From JACKAN01 sp964502735 (GTDB lineage Bacteria; Bdellovibrionota; Bdellovibrionia; Bdellovibrionales; UBA1609), in NCBI GenBank assembly GCA_964502735.1, contig CAZCYD010000018.1:1-46289 (forward strand): a stretch of 46,289 bases of DNA, read 5' to 3'. A program made the translations under genes and the position numbers. Under the pieces are notes generated by a model, which saw only the letters and a list, made by a program, of their open reading frames with translations, ran no database searches and was not told the origin of the DNA. This document shows, in pieces, positions 1 to 6,821 of this stretch (positions within the stretch are counted from its first letter, which is position 1; each line of letters opens with the position of its first letter).

Positions 1-73
1 GCCTTGAGGCTGCGGCTGTATGAGCATGAGGCACATTCACAAAATTTTAGACGATTATTTTTTGGAATTAGTA

Positions 74-799
74 TTAGTCCCAATTTAAAAAAGCATAGAG
101 AGCTAAAATGTGTCCAGTTACATTTGGAGTATTTTGAGTTTCTGCCATGTAATTGTGAATATATCCAATCTCCCATCGCACTTTATCTGAGATATTGATT
201 TGAGAGCCTATAAAAATTCGGTTTTGTTCAAAACCTGAGGAGGGGCCCCTGTTGACATCATTGAGATTCCAGAAAACCTCGTCCCAAATCACCCATCCCC
301 AGGAGGAGCTCATATTTTGTGAAAGGCGCGAAAACAGGCGGAAGCGCCAAGCTGTATCTTCAGTAAATTCAACGCGTCTTTGTTCAAGGCGAGCTCGAAT
401 GGACCACGAGGTTTCACTATATATTGAGGTTTGATAGAGAATTTGTTGGTAAATGCGATTTTCATCTCTTTTAGGTGAGAGATTCGGCGTCCAGCCGTAG
501 CCAAAGTGTAGCTGTAGCGAGTTTTTTTGGAAGGGGTAATAAATTAAAGCTGGTCTCAAGAGAAAGCGGTTGTTGCGAACCTCAAGAGGATTGGGGTGAT
601 CCCCGGATTTATAACCTTCGTGCAGGCGGGTTTGGGTTTCAATGTAAGCCCCCCAGTGCTTATTAAGCTTTACTTGTGAAAAAAAGCCTGACCACTGACC
701 GAGAGTGCTATTCGAAGCTAAGGCCGGAGATAGGCAAAGTAGTGGGCACAATAGGAATAGAGTTAGAATTAGAGTGTAATGTCCTGACGTCGCACGCAT
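74..799 (-). CDS. DUF2490-like outer-membrane protein
   Basis: 241 residues. An N-terminal signal peptide is visible (hydrophobic stretch about residues 8-28, ending SPALA), followed by an aromatic-rich sequence of alternating polar and hydrophobic residues with no further membrane helix, as expected for an outer-membrane beta-barrel. The opening LGQWSGFF, the RNNRFLLRPALIYYP segment in the middle and the terminal YAFLNWD resemble the DUF2490 family, small barrels of unknown function seen in Bacteroidetes and proteobacteria. The start is the only sensible ATG, with a perfect TATAAT 8 bases upstream and no Shine-Dalgarno. The gene is monocistronic as far as the window shows. Assignment to DUF2490 is from memory of the family pattern; the role is unknown. 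Confidence 0.75.
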   Translation of the reverse strand: MRATSGHYTLILTLFLLCPLLCLSPALASNSTLGQWSGFFSQVKLNKHWGAYIETQTRLHEGYKSGDHPNPLEVRNNRFLLRPALIYYPFQKNSLQLHFGYGWTPNLSPKRDENRIYQQILYQTSIYSETSWSIRARLEQRRVEFTEDTAWRFRLFSRLSQNMSSSWGWVIWDEVFWNLNDVNRGPSSGFEQNRIFIGSQINISDKVRWEIGYIHNYMAETQNTPNVTGHILALYAFLNWD

Positions 800-807
800 G
801 GCCTGTG

Positions 808-813
808 ATTATA
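808..813 (-). promoter_or_regulatory. -10 box of the DUF2490-like gene
   Basis: The minus strand reads TATAAT, exact consensus, 8 bases before the ATG at 799. No convincing -35 is seen 16-18 bases further upstream. Transcription from it would begin within a base or two of the start codon, so the message would be practically leaderless. Confidence 0.45.
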
Positions 814-857
814 GGGGAGGGGTTTGTAGAGATCATTATGTAATGCGTCTCGAAAAA

Positions 858-1220
858 CTAAGGGGCTATGCCACCCTTTTGTAAAATATGTATAAGATTT
901 TGGAATCGGGGATCTTCATTGAGATCGATAGGAGATTGAATTTTTTCTGCCCCAATATCGGACATTAATGAGAGTGTGAGGTCTATAATATTTTGATCTA
1001 TTTTATTGGGGTGCTTAATGCAGGTATCTTCCAAAATTCTAGATAAGTTAGATATAGACTCAACTCCGTAAGTTGTTCCAGACCCCTTTAATTTGTGAAA
1101 AGCCGATTTTAATTCTTCTATGTCGTGATTTTTATATGACATTTCTATATCTTTTATTTTCTGTGGCAGGTCACTCAAATACTCTTTTTTTAGTTTAGCA
1201 AGTACTTTTTGCATATTCAT
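858..1220 (-). CDS. HPt domain phosphotransfer protein
   Basis: 120 residues, a single histidine phosphotransfer domain. The motif FHKLKGSG with His42 is the phosphoacceptor signature, in an all-helical context; the usual HPt length is 100-120 residues. It is the last gene of a four-gene phosphorelay block: its start codon shares a base with the stop of the upstream histidine kinase (ATGA-type overlap at 1220), so the two are translationally coupled. The likely role is to take phosphate from one of the REC domains of the same operon and pass it to another. Family call is firm; partners are inferred from the operon. Confidence 0.9.
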   Translation of the reverse strand: MNMQKVLAKLKKEYLSDLPQKIKDIEMSYKNHDIEELKSAFHKLKGSGTTYGVESISNLSRILEDTCIKHPNKIDQNIIDLTLSLMSDIGAEKIQSPIDLNEDPRFQNLIHILQKGGIAP

Positions 1221-2575
1221 TAAGCCACCTCCTCTCTCATCTTGATCGTAGAATCAGACATATCAAGTTTCCACTTTGGTAGGGTAAAGTAAAAGGTGCT
1301 CCCCTTTCCCACTAGGGACTCAACGCCAATTTCGCCCTTGTGTTCTTCCACAAGAGCTTTAGCTATGGCCAAACCCAAACCAGTCCCTTTAACTAGGGGC
1401 TTTTTATCGCTTGTGGCTTGGCGAAACTGCTGAAAGATTAACTCTTGGTCCTCGGGGGCGATGCCATTTCCTTGATCATTTACACAGACTCTAAGTTTTC
1501 CATTATCTTGAATATTAACCGATAGTGTAACTTGGCCGTTCACAGGACTAAACTTAATGGCATTTGATAAAAGATTGGTTAGGACCTGTTGAATTCGGTC
1601 AAAGTCCACGTTTACTAAGTAGGGAACTTCTTTTTTGTAATGGAGGGAGATGTGAGCGGTTGCACTTAATCCCGAAAGGGAGTTAAACGTTCGATTCACA
1701 ACCTCATCAAGCGAGTACCAATTTTGATTTAAGGTTAGTTTTTTAGCTTCCATTTTTGTAAGGTCAAGAATGTCGTTTATAAGACGAATTAAGCGGTCGG
1801 TCTCTTCGTTAGCAATGTCTACCAATTTTTTAACCGGCTCTGCTAATGGTCCCGCAATGCCTTGCTTCAGTAATCCAAGGGAGCCTTTTATAGAAGTGAG
1901 TGGAGTGCGAAGTTCGTGGCTAGCAATGCTCAAGAACTCAGACTTGGCTCGATCAAGCTCCTTGAGTTTTTCTATGTTTGCAAGGGTTTGTTGGGCCAGA
2001 GAGTTAAAGGTGGACTGTAGTCGCCCAACCTCATTGTTTTGTGGAACTATAAATTGGTAAGTGTATTTTTCATTTAAAAAATCAATCATTTTTTTATTCA
2101 AATTGACAATGGGATTTAAAAGATTTCTTTTGGCAAAAATATAAAAGCCAAAAACTGTTGCGAGAAAAATACTTAAAGTTATAGAGCCATAATATTTGAA
2201 TTCTTGCTCAAGAAAACCCATTTCTTCATCAATATGGGCGCGATAGTTAATTTCACCCCTTTTAAATCTGTCTAATTTTTTTCTGGCAATAAATTTGTTT
2301 TTTTCGTCGTAGGCTTTTATATACTCACTAAAAAGCTGTTTGCGTTTTTCTGAGTTCAGTTGTTCTCGGTAGCTCTGGAAAATTTTAAAAGTTTCAGAAG
2401 AATGTCGAATTTTTAAAGCCTTTTCAGCATTAGAAATAATCTCTTTACCAAGCATCATTTGTGAACGGTATTGAAAAATCTTTTCAATAGCGGTATAGGA
2501 CGTGTGCCCGAAGTATCCTATTGCAGTTAGCATAAGAAGAATAAAAAAAATCATTTTTTGATTCAGGGAGTTCAC
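1220..2575 (-). CDS. membrane sensor histidine kinase (HAMP-HisKA-HATPase)
   Basis: 451 residues. Two transmembrane segments (about 8-26 and 132-149) bracket a roughly 105-residue, mostly helical, charged periplasmic sensor (four-helix-bundle type), followed by a HAMP linker (about 150-203), a HisKA domain with SHELRTPLTS (phosphorylated His220), and a HATPase domain with N-box LLSNAIKFS, the G1 box VNDQGNGIAPED and the G2 box KGTGLGLAIAK. All catalytic motifs are intact, so it should be an active kinase. It overlaps the upstream response regulator by four bases and the downstream HPt gene by one, consistent with one transcriptional and translational unit. The signal sensed cannot be told from the sequence. 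Confidence 0.93.
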   Translation of the reverse strand: MNSLNQKMIFFILLMLTAIGYFGHTSYTAIEKIFQYRSQMMLGKEIISNAEKALKIRHSSETFKIFQSYREQLNSEKRKQLFSEYIKAYDEKNKFIARKKLDRFKRGEINYRAHIDEEMGFLEQEFKYYGSITLSIFLATVFGFYIFAKRNLLNPIVNLNKKMIDFLNEKYTYQFIVPQNNEVGRLQSTFNSLAQQTLANIEKLKELDRAKSEFLSIASHELRTPLTSIKGSLGLLKQGIAGPLAEPVKKLVDIANEETDRLIRLINDILDLTKMEAKKLTLNQNWYSLDEVVNRTFNSLSGLSATAHISLHYKKEVPYLVNVDFDRIQQVLTNLLSNAIKFSPVNGQVTLSVNIQDNGKLRVCVNDQGNGIAPEDQELIFQQFRQATSDKKPLVKGTGLGLAIAKALVEEHKGEIGVESLVGKGSTFYFTLPKWKLDMSDSTIKMREEVA

Positions 2576-2946
2576 TTTAAGGCTCCAGAGGCTCTTAAAA
2601 TATCATCGATCTCTTGGCACAGGCTCATAGGATCAAAGGGCTTTGCAATATAGCCAGTACCAATCTCCTTGAAAAGTTTTATGTCATCTTGTTGAGACTT
2701 TGCACTTAGAAATATTACGGGTGTCTTTTTAGTCGATTTACTGCGGAACTCTTGGCAAACCCTGAGGCCGTTCATTTTTGGCATCATTTCATCAAGTAGA
2801 ATGACATCAAAGTCCTCTTCTATGGCTTTTCTAAGGGCATCCTCTCCGTTGTCCACGTGGACAACAGTATGTTGGCCCATATTTTCTAAGGTTAGGGTCG
2901 CAATCATCGAAATGTTCTGATCATCTTCAGCTAGTAAGACTCTCAT
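2572..2946 (-). CDS. single-domain response regulator
   Basis: 124 residues, a stand-alone receiver domain. The acidic pocket (EDD near the start), phosphoacceptor Asp52 in LLDEMMP, the Ser of IFLSAKS and the Lys of YIAKPFD are all present. There is no output domain, so it probably acts as a phosphate shuttle or by protein-protein contact, CheY-like. It overlaps both neighbours by four bases (ATGA type), between the REC-PilZ-like gene and the kinase gene. Specific partner assignments within the operon are inference. Confidence 0.92.
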   Translation of the reverse strand: MRVLLAEDDQNISMIATLTLENMGQHTVVHVDNGEDALRKAIEEDFDVILLDEMMPKMNGLRVCQEFRSKSTKKTPVIFLSAKSQQDDIKLFKEIGTGYIAKPFDPMSLCQEIDDILRASGALK

Positions 2947-3644
2947 GCAACTTTTAGTTTCCTTTTATTTGTTTCATTTTGAAGCCATGATCTCAACTTT
3001 TCAGAATCCATCTCTGAAAGCCCCATAAAACCAACTTGATGGATATACTCATTCTCAATTTTTTCAGACGAAAGTATTTTCAGAACGGGGGGCTCAATGT
3101 CAGCTTGCGCAAATATATATGTTTGCAAAGACAAATGGCACCCGTTGGGAATTTCAAATGGGCTTAAGATTTTCATTCCATATTCAGAAATAGACTGAAC
3201 TTTGCTTTCAAATAATATTTGTGAGCTTGCCAGTTTTGACTGACTTGAAAAAGTCAGTTCAAGCTGTTTTTGGGGTGGTTTTTTGGTTAAAAGCTCTTCA
3301 ATTTTTTTCATGAAAACCATAGAGTCTATGGGTTTGACAATATAGTCATCAACTCCAACTTTTATTGCCTTTTCTATGCTGGCTTTCTCTCTCATTCCAG
3401 TCAGCATAGCAATACCAAGGTTTTTGTAGCGATTGTTTGAGCGGACGGTTTTAATCAATTCAAATCCGGTGTAATGAGGCATGTTGGCATCAGTAATCAG
3501 GAGATCAAAAGTTCTCGAGTTTAAAAGCTCTATAGCCGACAGGGGGTCCACGGTAATTTTGACCTCATGGCCAGATTGACTTAAAAGTGCATCGGTAAAT
3601 TTTAAAATGTCCTTGTCATCATCAACAATCAGTATTTTTGCCAT
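2943..3644 (-). CDS. response regulator with C-terminal PilZ-like domain
   Basis: 233 residues. Residues 1-120 are a receiver domain with the DDD acidic pocket, phosphoacceptor Asp52 in LITDANMP and Lys in YIVKPID. Residues about 130-225 look like a PilZ-type beta-barrel (KVQSISEYGMKI and HQVGFMGLS), but the RxxxR and D/NxSxxG c-di-GMP-binding motifs are not recognisable, so cyclic-di-GMP binding is doubtful. It is the first gene of the phosphorelay operon. The ATG has no Shine-Dalgarno; a GATAGT hexamer lies 5 bases upstream, another candidate for a leaderless start. Confidence 0.82.
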   Translation of the reverse strand: MAKILIVDDDKDILKFTDALLSQSGHEVKITVDPLSAIELLNSRTFDLLITDANMPHYTGFELIKTVRSNNRYKNLGIAMLTGMREKASIEKAIKVGVDDYIVKPIDSMVFMKKIEELLTKKPPQKQLELTFSSQSKLASSQILFESKVQSISEYGMKILSPFEIPNGCHLSLQTYIFAQADIEPPVLKILSSEKIENEYIHQVGFMGLSEMDSEKLRSWLQNETNKRKLKVA

Positions 3645-3736
3645 GAGAAACTATCGGCAAGCTTGGAATAAGAATTAATGAGTTACCTGAAAACAAACGT
3701 AAAATTAAAGGTATTTTAATAAATTGGGTGGAGTTG

Positions 3737-3904
3737 TTAATTTTTGATGAAATTTTGAACTGGACAAAAGCCCCATGAGGCCGTGGCAATTAAGTAAATT
3801 CCTACAACTCCCCACCAAGAACCCCCGGCCACAAACCATCCAAACAGGAGAACGCCCAACAGAAATCTGAAAGTTCTGCGCATTGGACCAAGGTTGCAGA
3901 TCAT
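3737..3904 (-). CDS. DUF2892/YgaP-like small inner-membrane protein
   Basis: 55 residues. The ATG overlaps the stop codon of the glutaredoxin gene (ATGA, 3901-3904), and the frame runs to a TAA at 3737-3739. It encodes two short hydrophobic segments (about residues 12-27 and 32-46) separated by GGSWW, and ends ATASWGFCPVQNFIKN. The MRRTFRFLLG start of the membrane part, the glycine/tryptophan turn and the C-terminal CPVQ are typical of DUF2892 proteins, which occur alone or as the membrane half of YgaP rhodaneses. The overlap argues that it is translated with the glutaredoxin. Function is unknown; a role in sulfur or thiol chemistry is suggested only by the neighbours and the conserved cysteine. 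Confidence 0.8.
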   Translation of the reverse strand: MICNLGPMRRTFRFLLGVLLFGWFVAGGSWWGVVGIYLIATASWGFCPVQNFIKN

Positions 3905-4212
3905 GGGTTTATTAAGCTTTTAAGCTCACCGGTTTCATACATTTCCATCATAATGTCACTTCCGCCAATAAGTTCTTTATTGTGGTAAAGTTGAGGGATA
4001 GTCGGCCAATTTCCGTATTCCTTAACACCTTCGCGAATTTGGTCATCCTCAAGAACGTTGAATGACCCAAAGTTGATATTGAGTTCATTAAGTATTGCTG
4101 CAGCTCTGGCAGAAAATCCACACTGAGGAAATTGGGGGGTTCCCTTCATAAATAAAAAGGTTTTATTTTCTGTGAGCATTTTTTCAATTTTTTCTTTAGT
4201 TTCTTGAGTCAT
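3901..4212 (-). CDS. grxD: CGFS-type monothiol glutaredoxin
   Basis: 103 residues, the usual length of single-domain Grx4/Grx5. The active-site motif CGFS is present in the segment KGTPQFPQCGFSARA, followed by the WPTIPQLY cis-proline segment and GGSDIMMEMYETGEL that binds glutathione. These proteins bind a bridging 2Fe-2S cluster with glutathione and deliver it to targets, usually together with BolA. An AGGAGA ribosome binding site precedes the ATG. It follows bolA by 30 bases and overlaps the small DUF2892-like gene at its 3' end, so the three form an operon. Confidence 0.95.
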   Translation of the reverse strand: MTQETKEKIEKMLTENKTFLFMKGTPQFPQCGFSARAAAILNELNINFGSFNVLEDDQIREGVKEYGNWPTIPQLYHNKELIGGSDIMMEMYETGELKSLINP

Positions 4213-4242
4213 TATTATCTCCTGGAGTGGGGGGGCATATTT

Positions 4243-4470
4243 TTAGATATTTAAAGTTTTAATAGACAGGGCATGAACTTCGCCAGAAGCCAACTCCCGC
4301 GCAAATACATCCATAATTTTTTTATGCTGTTGAATGCGAGTTAAGCCGTGAAAACTGGGCTCCTGTATCCTGACCTCAAAGTGGTCTTGTGTTCCTGTTA
4401 AATCTACAACTACAACATTTGCTGAAGGGTATTGGGATTTGATTCTTTCTTCCATTTCTTGATGAGTCAT
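4243..4470 (-). CDS. bolA: BolA family protein
   Basis: 75 residues, a compact BolA domain. Visible features are the helix-turn around YPSANVVVVDL, the FEVRIQEPSFHGLTRIQQHK segment that matches the BolA core, with the invariant His in the QQHK helix, and the C-terminal HALSIKTLNI strand. BolA partners CGFS glutaredoxins in iron-sulfur trafficking, and the glutaredoxin gene is directly downstream. The ATG has no Shine-Dalgarno but sits 6 bases after a TATCAA box with TTAACA 17 bases further up, so the operon may begin with a leaderless message. Confidence 0.93.
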   Translation of the reverse strand: MTHQEMEERIKSQYPSANVVVVDLTGTQDHFEVRIQEPSFHGLTRIQQHKKIMDVFARELASGEVHALSIKTLNI

Positions 4471-4476
4471 GTTTCG

Positions 4477-4505
4477 TTGATATCAAAGCTTTGTAGAACT
4501 GTTAA
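4477..4505 (-). promoter_or_regulatory. promoter of bolA-grxD operon, possibly leaderless
   Basis: On the minus strand: -35 TTAACA (4500-4505), 17-base spacer, -10 TATCAA (4477-4482), then 6 bases to the bolA ATG. Matches are 5/6 and 4/6 to sigma70 consensus. The predicted start site coincides with the start codon. Confidence 0.5.
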
Positions 4506-4521
4506 GTGGATGATAGTTCGT

Positions 4522-4550
4522 TTGACGCAACATGACCAGGCTGATATAAG
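4522..4550 (+). promoter_or_regulatory. promoter of the HNH gene, possibly leaderless
   Basis: -35 TTGACG (4522-4527), 17-base spacer, -10 TATAAG (4545-4550): 5/6 and 5/6 to sigma70 consensus with optimal spacing. The ATG at 4557 is 6 bases after the -10 box, so transcription should begin on or next to it. The intervening GGGGGT could otherwise be read as a Shine-Dalgarno, but it would probably not be transcribed. It is back-to-back with the bolA promoter. Confidence 0.6.
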
Positions 4551-4556
4551 GGGGGT

Positions 4557-4835
4557 ATGGATTACTATGTGTCAAGTTCTGAAGAGCATAAACGGAGAGA
4601 GAGGTTCAAGGCTAAGGAGTTGAGGCAGACTCAGTGGTGGAAGCAGAAGCTGGCCGCTGGTGTCTGTTACTATTGTGAGCAGAAGTTTTCTAAAGAAGAT
4701 TTGACCATGGACCACAAAACCCCTATCGCAAGGGGCGGCAAATCCAGCAAAGGCAATCTGGTCGTAGCTTGTAAGTCTTGTAACACGGAGAAGAAACACC
4801 TAACTCCAGCTGAACAAATTTTAAATTCCTTGTAA
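4557..4835 (+). CDS. HNH endonuclease
   Basis: 92 residues. An N-terminal basic helix is followed by a zinc-type HNH domain: CYYC (residues about 37-40), the catalytic segment MDHKTPIARGGKSSKGNLV and CKSC. The spacing is that of free-standing HNH nucleases of the McrA-like type. The biological substrate is unknown; similar small HNH proteins are common in bacterial chromosomes and need not be mobile. The gene stands alone between a back-to-back promoter and the topoisomerase VI genes, about 100 bases upstream of them; a functional tie is possible but only positional. Confidence 0.88.
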   Translation: MDYYVSSSEEHKRRERFKAKELRQTQWWKQKLAAGVCYYCEQKFSKEDLTMDHKTPIARGGKSSKGNLVVACKSCNTEKKHLTPAEQILNSL

Positions 4836-4936
4836 TTTGGCCCACTTAAGCCTTAGTATATTTCTAAAATTGAAAAATTTGACTTAATAAATTTTGACAT
4901 AATGACATAAATTTTGATTTAGGGGGCTTGGCAGTA

Positions 4937-6787
4937 ATGGGAAAAATCAAAGCCAGCAGTACAGCGGAATACTTTGCTAAAAACTTACAACAGGTGGGCT
5001 TTTCATCGCCATTAAAGGCCGTATTGACCACGTTAAAAGAGGCTGTAGACAATTCCTTGGATGCATGTGAAGAGGCGGGCATTGCCCCTGAGATTCGGGT
5101 TCAGGTCAAAAAGAAGGGGCGCGGATCTTCGAAAAGTGCTGATCTGGTTCAGATCATAGTCGAAGACAACGGTCCAGGCATTGAGCTAGATGACATTCCA
5201 AAGGTTTTTGGTGAGTATTTGGCTTCCTCAAAGTTTGGCAAGGGGCAGTGTTCTCGCGGTCAGCAGGGGATTGGCATTTCTGCCGCTACGACATGGGCTC
5301 AATTGACTCATGCCAAAGGTGTTAAGGTTATCAGTAAAACGAAGAAGATGAGAAAGGCCGTTTCTGCCCAAGTTGATGTCGATATTAAAGCTAATAAAGG
5401 AAAGTTGCAAAATAAAGGAACTATAGATTGGGACAAAGAGCATGGGGTTTATATAGAGTTCAACATTGACGGACGTGTGCAGCTCAATGGAGATGGTGGA
5501 CTTTTGACATATTTGGAAGGTACGGCCTTGGTGAATCCACACTTAACCTTGGAATACGAACTGCTAGACAATCCTAGAGTGCGGGTGGAGAGGGTTAGTC
5601 AAGATGTACCTAAGGTGCCGCCGGCAACCTTACCTCATCCTCATACAATGAAGTTGGGTGAGTTTATTACCCATGCCCACTTGTTTAATCATTTGAGTTT
5701 GGAGAATTTTTTAAAAAAAGGATTCTCAAGAGTTACAGACAATACCATAAGCGACTTTGTTAAACTTGGTGTAAAAAAGGCATGGCTAAGCACTAAGGTG
5801 CAAAAAATTCCAGAATCTGATTTTAAAACGATCTTTCAGGCCGTTCAAGATACAGAACTCACCAACCCCTCCACGCGATCGGTACTTGTTGTTGGTGAAG
5901 AAGGTTTGGCTAGAAGTATACAAAGGCTGGGTGCTGTAGATTTTTTCAGCGTCGTTACAAGAAAACCTCGAATTTGTGACTTTAAGCCCGTAGTTGTTGA
6001 GGTGGCAATTGCCAGGTTTTTAGATAGGTCCGTCAATGCTGAAGATGAACCTGTTCAGCTTTTGAGGTTCGCAAATAGAGTGCCTTTGCAGTTTGATAAA
6101 GGGGGGTGTGCGATAACTCGCTCTGTAGAATCAGTCAACTGGCGCTCCTATGGTTTGAACCAACCCAAAGGAAGTTTGCCGCAAGGACCCTACATTTTTG
6201 CTGTGAGTGTCACTTCACCTTTTATTAAATTTAAGAACGCTTCGAAAGAAACTATAGATGCCAGTGATGACCTTGTTGAAGAGTTGAGGTTGGCTCTCAT
6301 GAGAGCTGGGCAGAAACTGTCGAGGCATATTCGTCGCGAAAATAAGGCTGCTGATCTAGAAAGAAAACTTCAACATATTGAAAAATACGGCCCAATTTTA
6401 GTAGAGGGTTTGGCTAAAATTGCAAAGGCTTCTGATGCTCGAAAGAAAAAGGCTGAGGAAGGCCTTGAAAAGCTTTTGGGGCGTGAAACTCGAAATGCAG
6501 AGGAAGACCTTGAGTCAGCTGAAGAAAAGCTGGCGATATTAAAGGCCCAACAAAAGGAAAAGTTAGGAATTGATGATGAGGATGATAACAACAATAACTC
6601 ATCGCGCGAGTCTAGTTATGAAGATGGAAACAACGATAACGATGAAAATTATGTGACTACAGCCTCTCATGCTTTGGCGGTAAAAAAGAAAAGCTCTAAA
6701 AAAGCTACTAAAAATACGGCTGAGAAAGCCGTTGAGAAGGTGGTAGCAGTAAAAGGGTCTTCAAAAAAAATTGCGAGAAAAAAATAG
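4937..6787 (+). CDS. top6B: DNA topoisomerase VI subunit B
   Basis: 616 residues from ATG 4937, chosen over an in-frame TTG at 4928 because AGGGGG (4921-4926) then lies 10 bases away. The GHKL ATPase domain is clear: Glu35 and Asn39 in LKEAVDNSLDA, Asp77 in EDNGPGI, and SRGQQGIGISAA (107-117), which is characteristic of Top6B rather than GyrB or MutL. Residues about 235-310 fit the H2tH region. The transducer domain follows with LLRFANRVPL, GGCAITRSVESVNW and the switch lysine Lys437 in NASKETI. A charged coiled coil (about 462-545), an Asp/Asn/Ser stretch (546-571) and a Lys-rich tail (583-616) extend beyond the archaeal norm. With Top6A it would form an A2B2 type IIB topoisomerase that passes duplexes through double-strand breaks. 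Bacterial copies are rare. Family call is very secure. Confidence 0.96.
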   Translation: MGKIKASSTAEYFAKNLQQVGFSSPLKAVLTTLKEAVDNSLDACEEAGIAPEIRVQVKKKGRGSSKSADLVQIIVEDNGPGIELDDIPKVFGEYLASSKFGKGQCSRGQQGIGISAATTWAQLTHAKGVKVISKTKKMRKAVSAQVDVDIKANKGKLQNKGTIDWDKEHGVYIEFNIDGRVQLNGDGGLLTYLEGTALVNPHLTLEYELLDNPRVRVERVSQDVPKVPPATLPHPHTMKLGEFITHAHLFNHLSLENFLKKGFSRVTDNTISDFVKLGVKKAWLSTKVQKIPESDFKTIFQAVQDTELTNPSTRSVLVVGEEGLARSIQRLGAVDFFSVVTRKPRICDFKPVVVEVAIARFLDRSVNAEDEPVQLLRFANRVPLQFDKGGCAITRSVESVNWRSYGLNQPKGSLPQGPYIFAVSVTSPFIKFKNASKETIDASDDLVEELRLALMRAGQKLSRHIRRENKAADLERKLQHIEKYGPILVEGLAKIAKASDARKKKAEEGLEKLLGRETRNAEEDLESAEEKLAILKAQQKEKLGIDDEDDNNNNSSRESSYEDGNNDNDENYVTTASHALAVKKKSSKKATKNTAEKAVEKVVAVKGSSKKIARKK

Positions 6788-6821
6788 AAAGTTTCAAAAA
6801 ATGGAACAGTAAGGTGGAACA

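Noticed and set aside
4..198. Open frame at the left edge, plus strand
   Set aside because: It is antisense to the end of the DUF2490-like gene, has no ribosome binding site and no protein-like composition.
4432..4623. Open frame overlapping bolA and the HNH gene
   Set aside because: It overlaps bolA antisense and HNH in another frame, and spans two divergent promoters.
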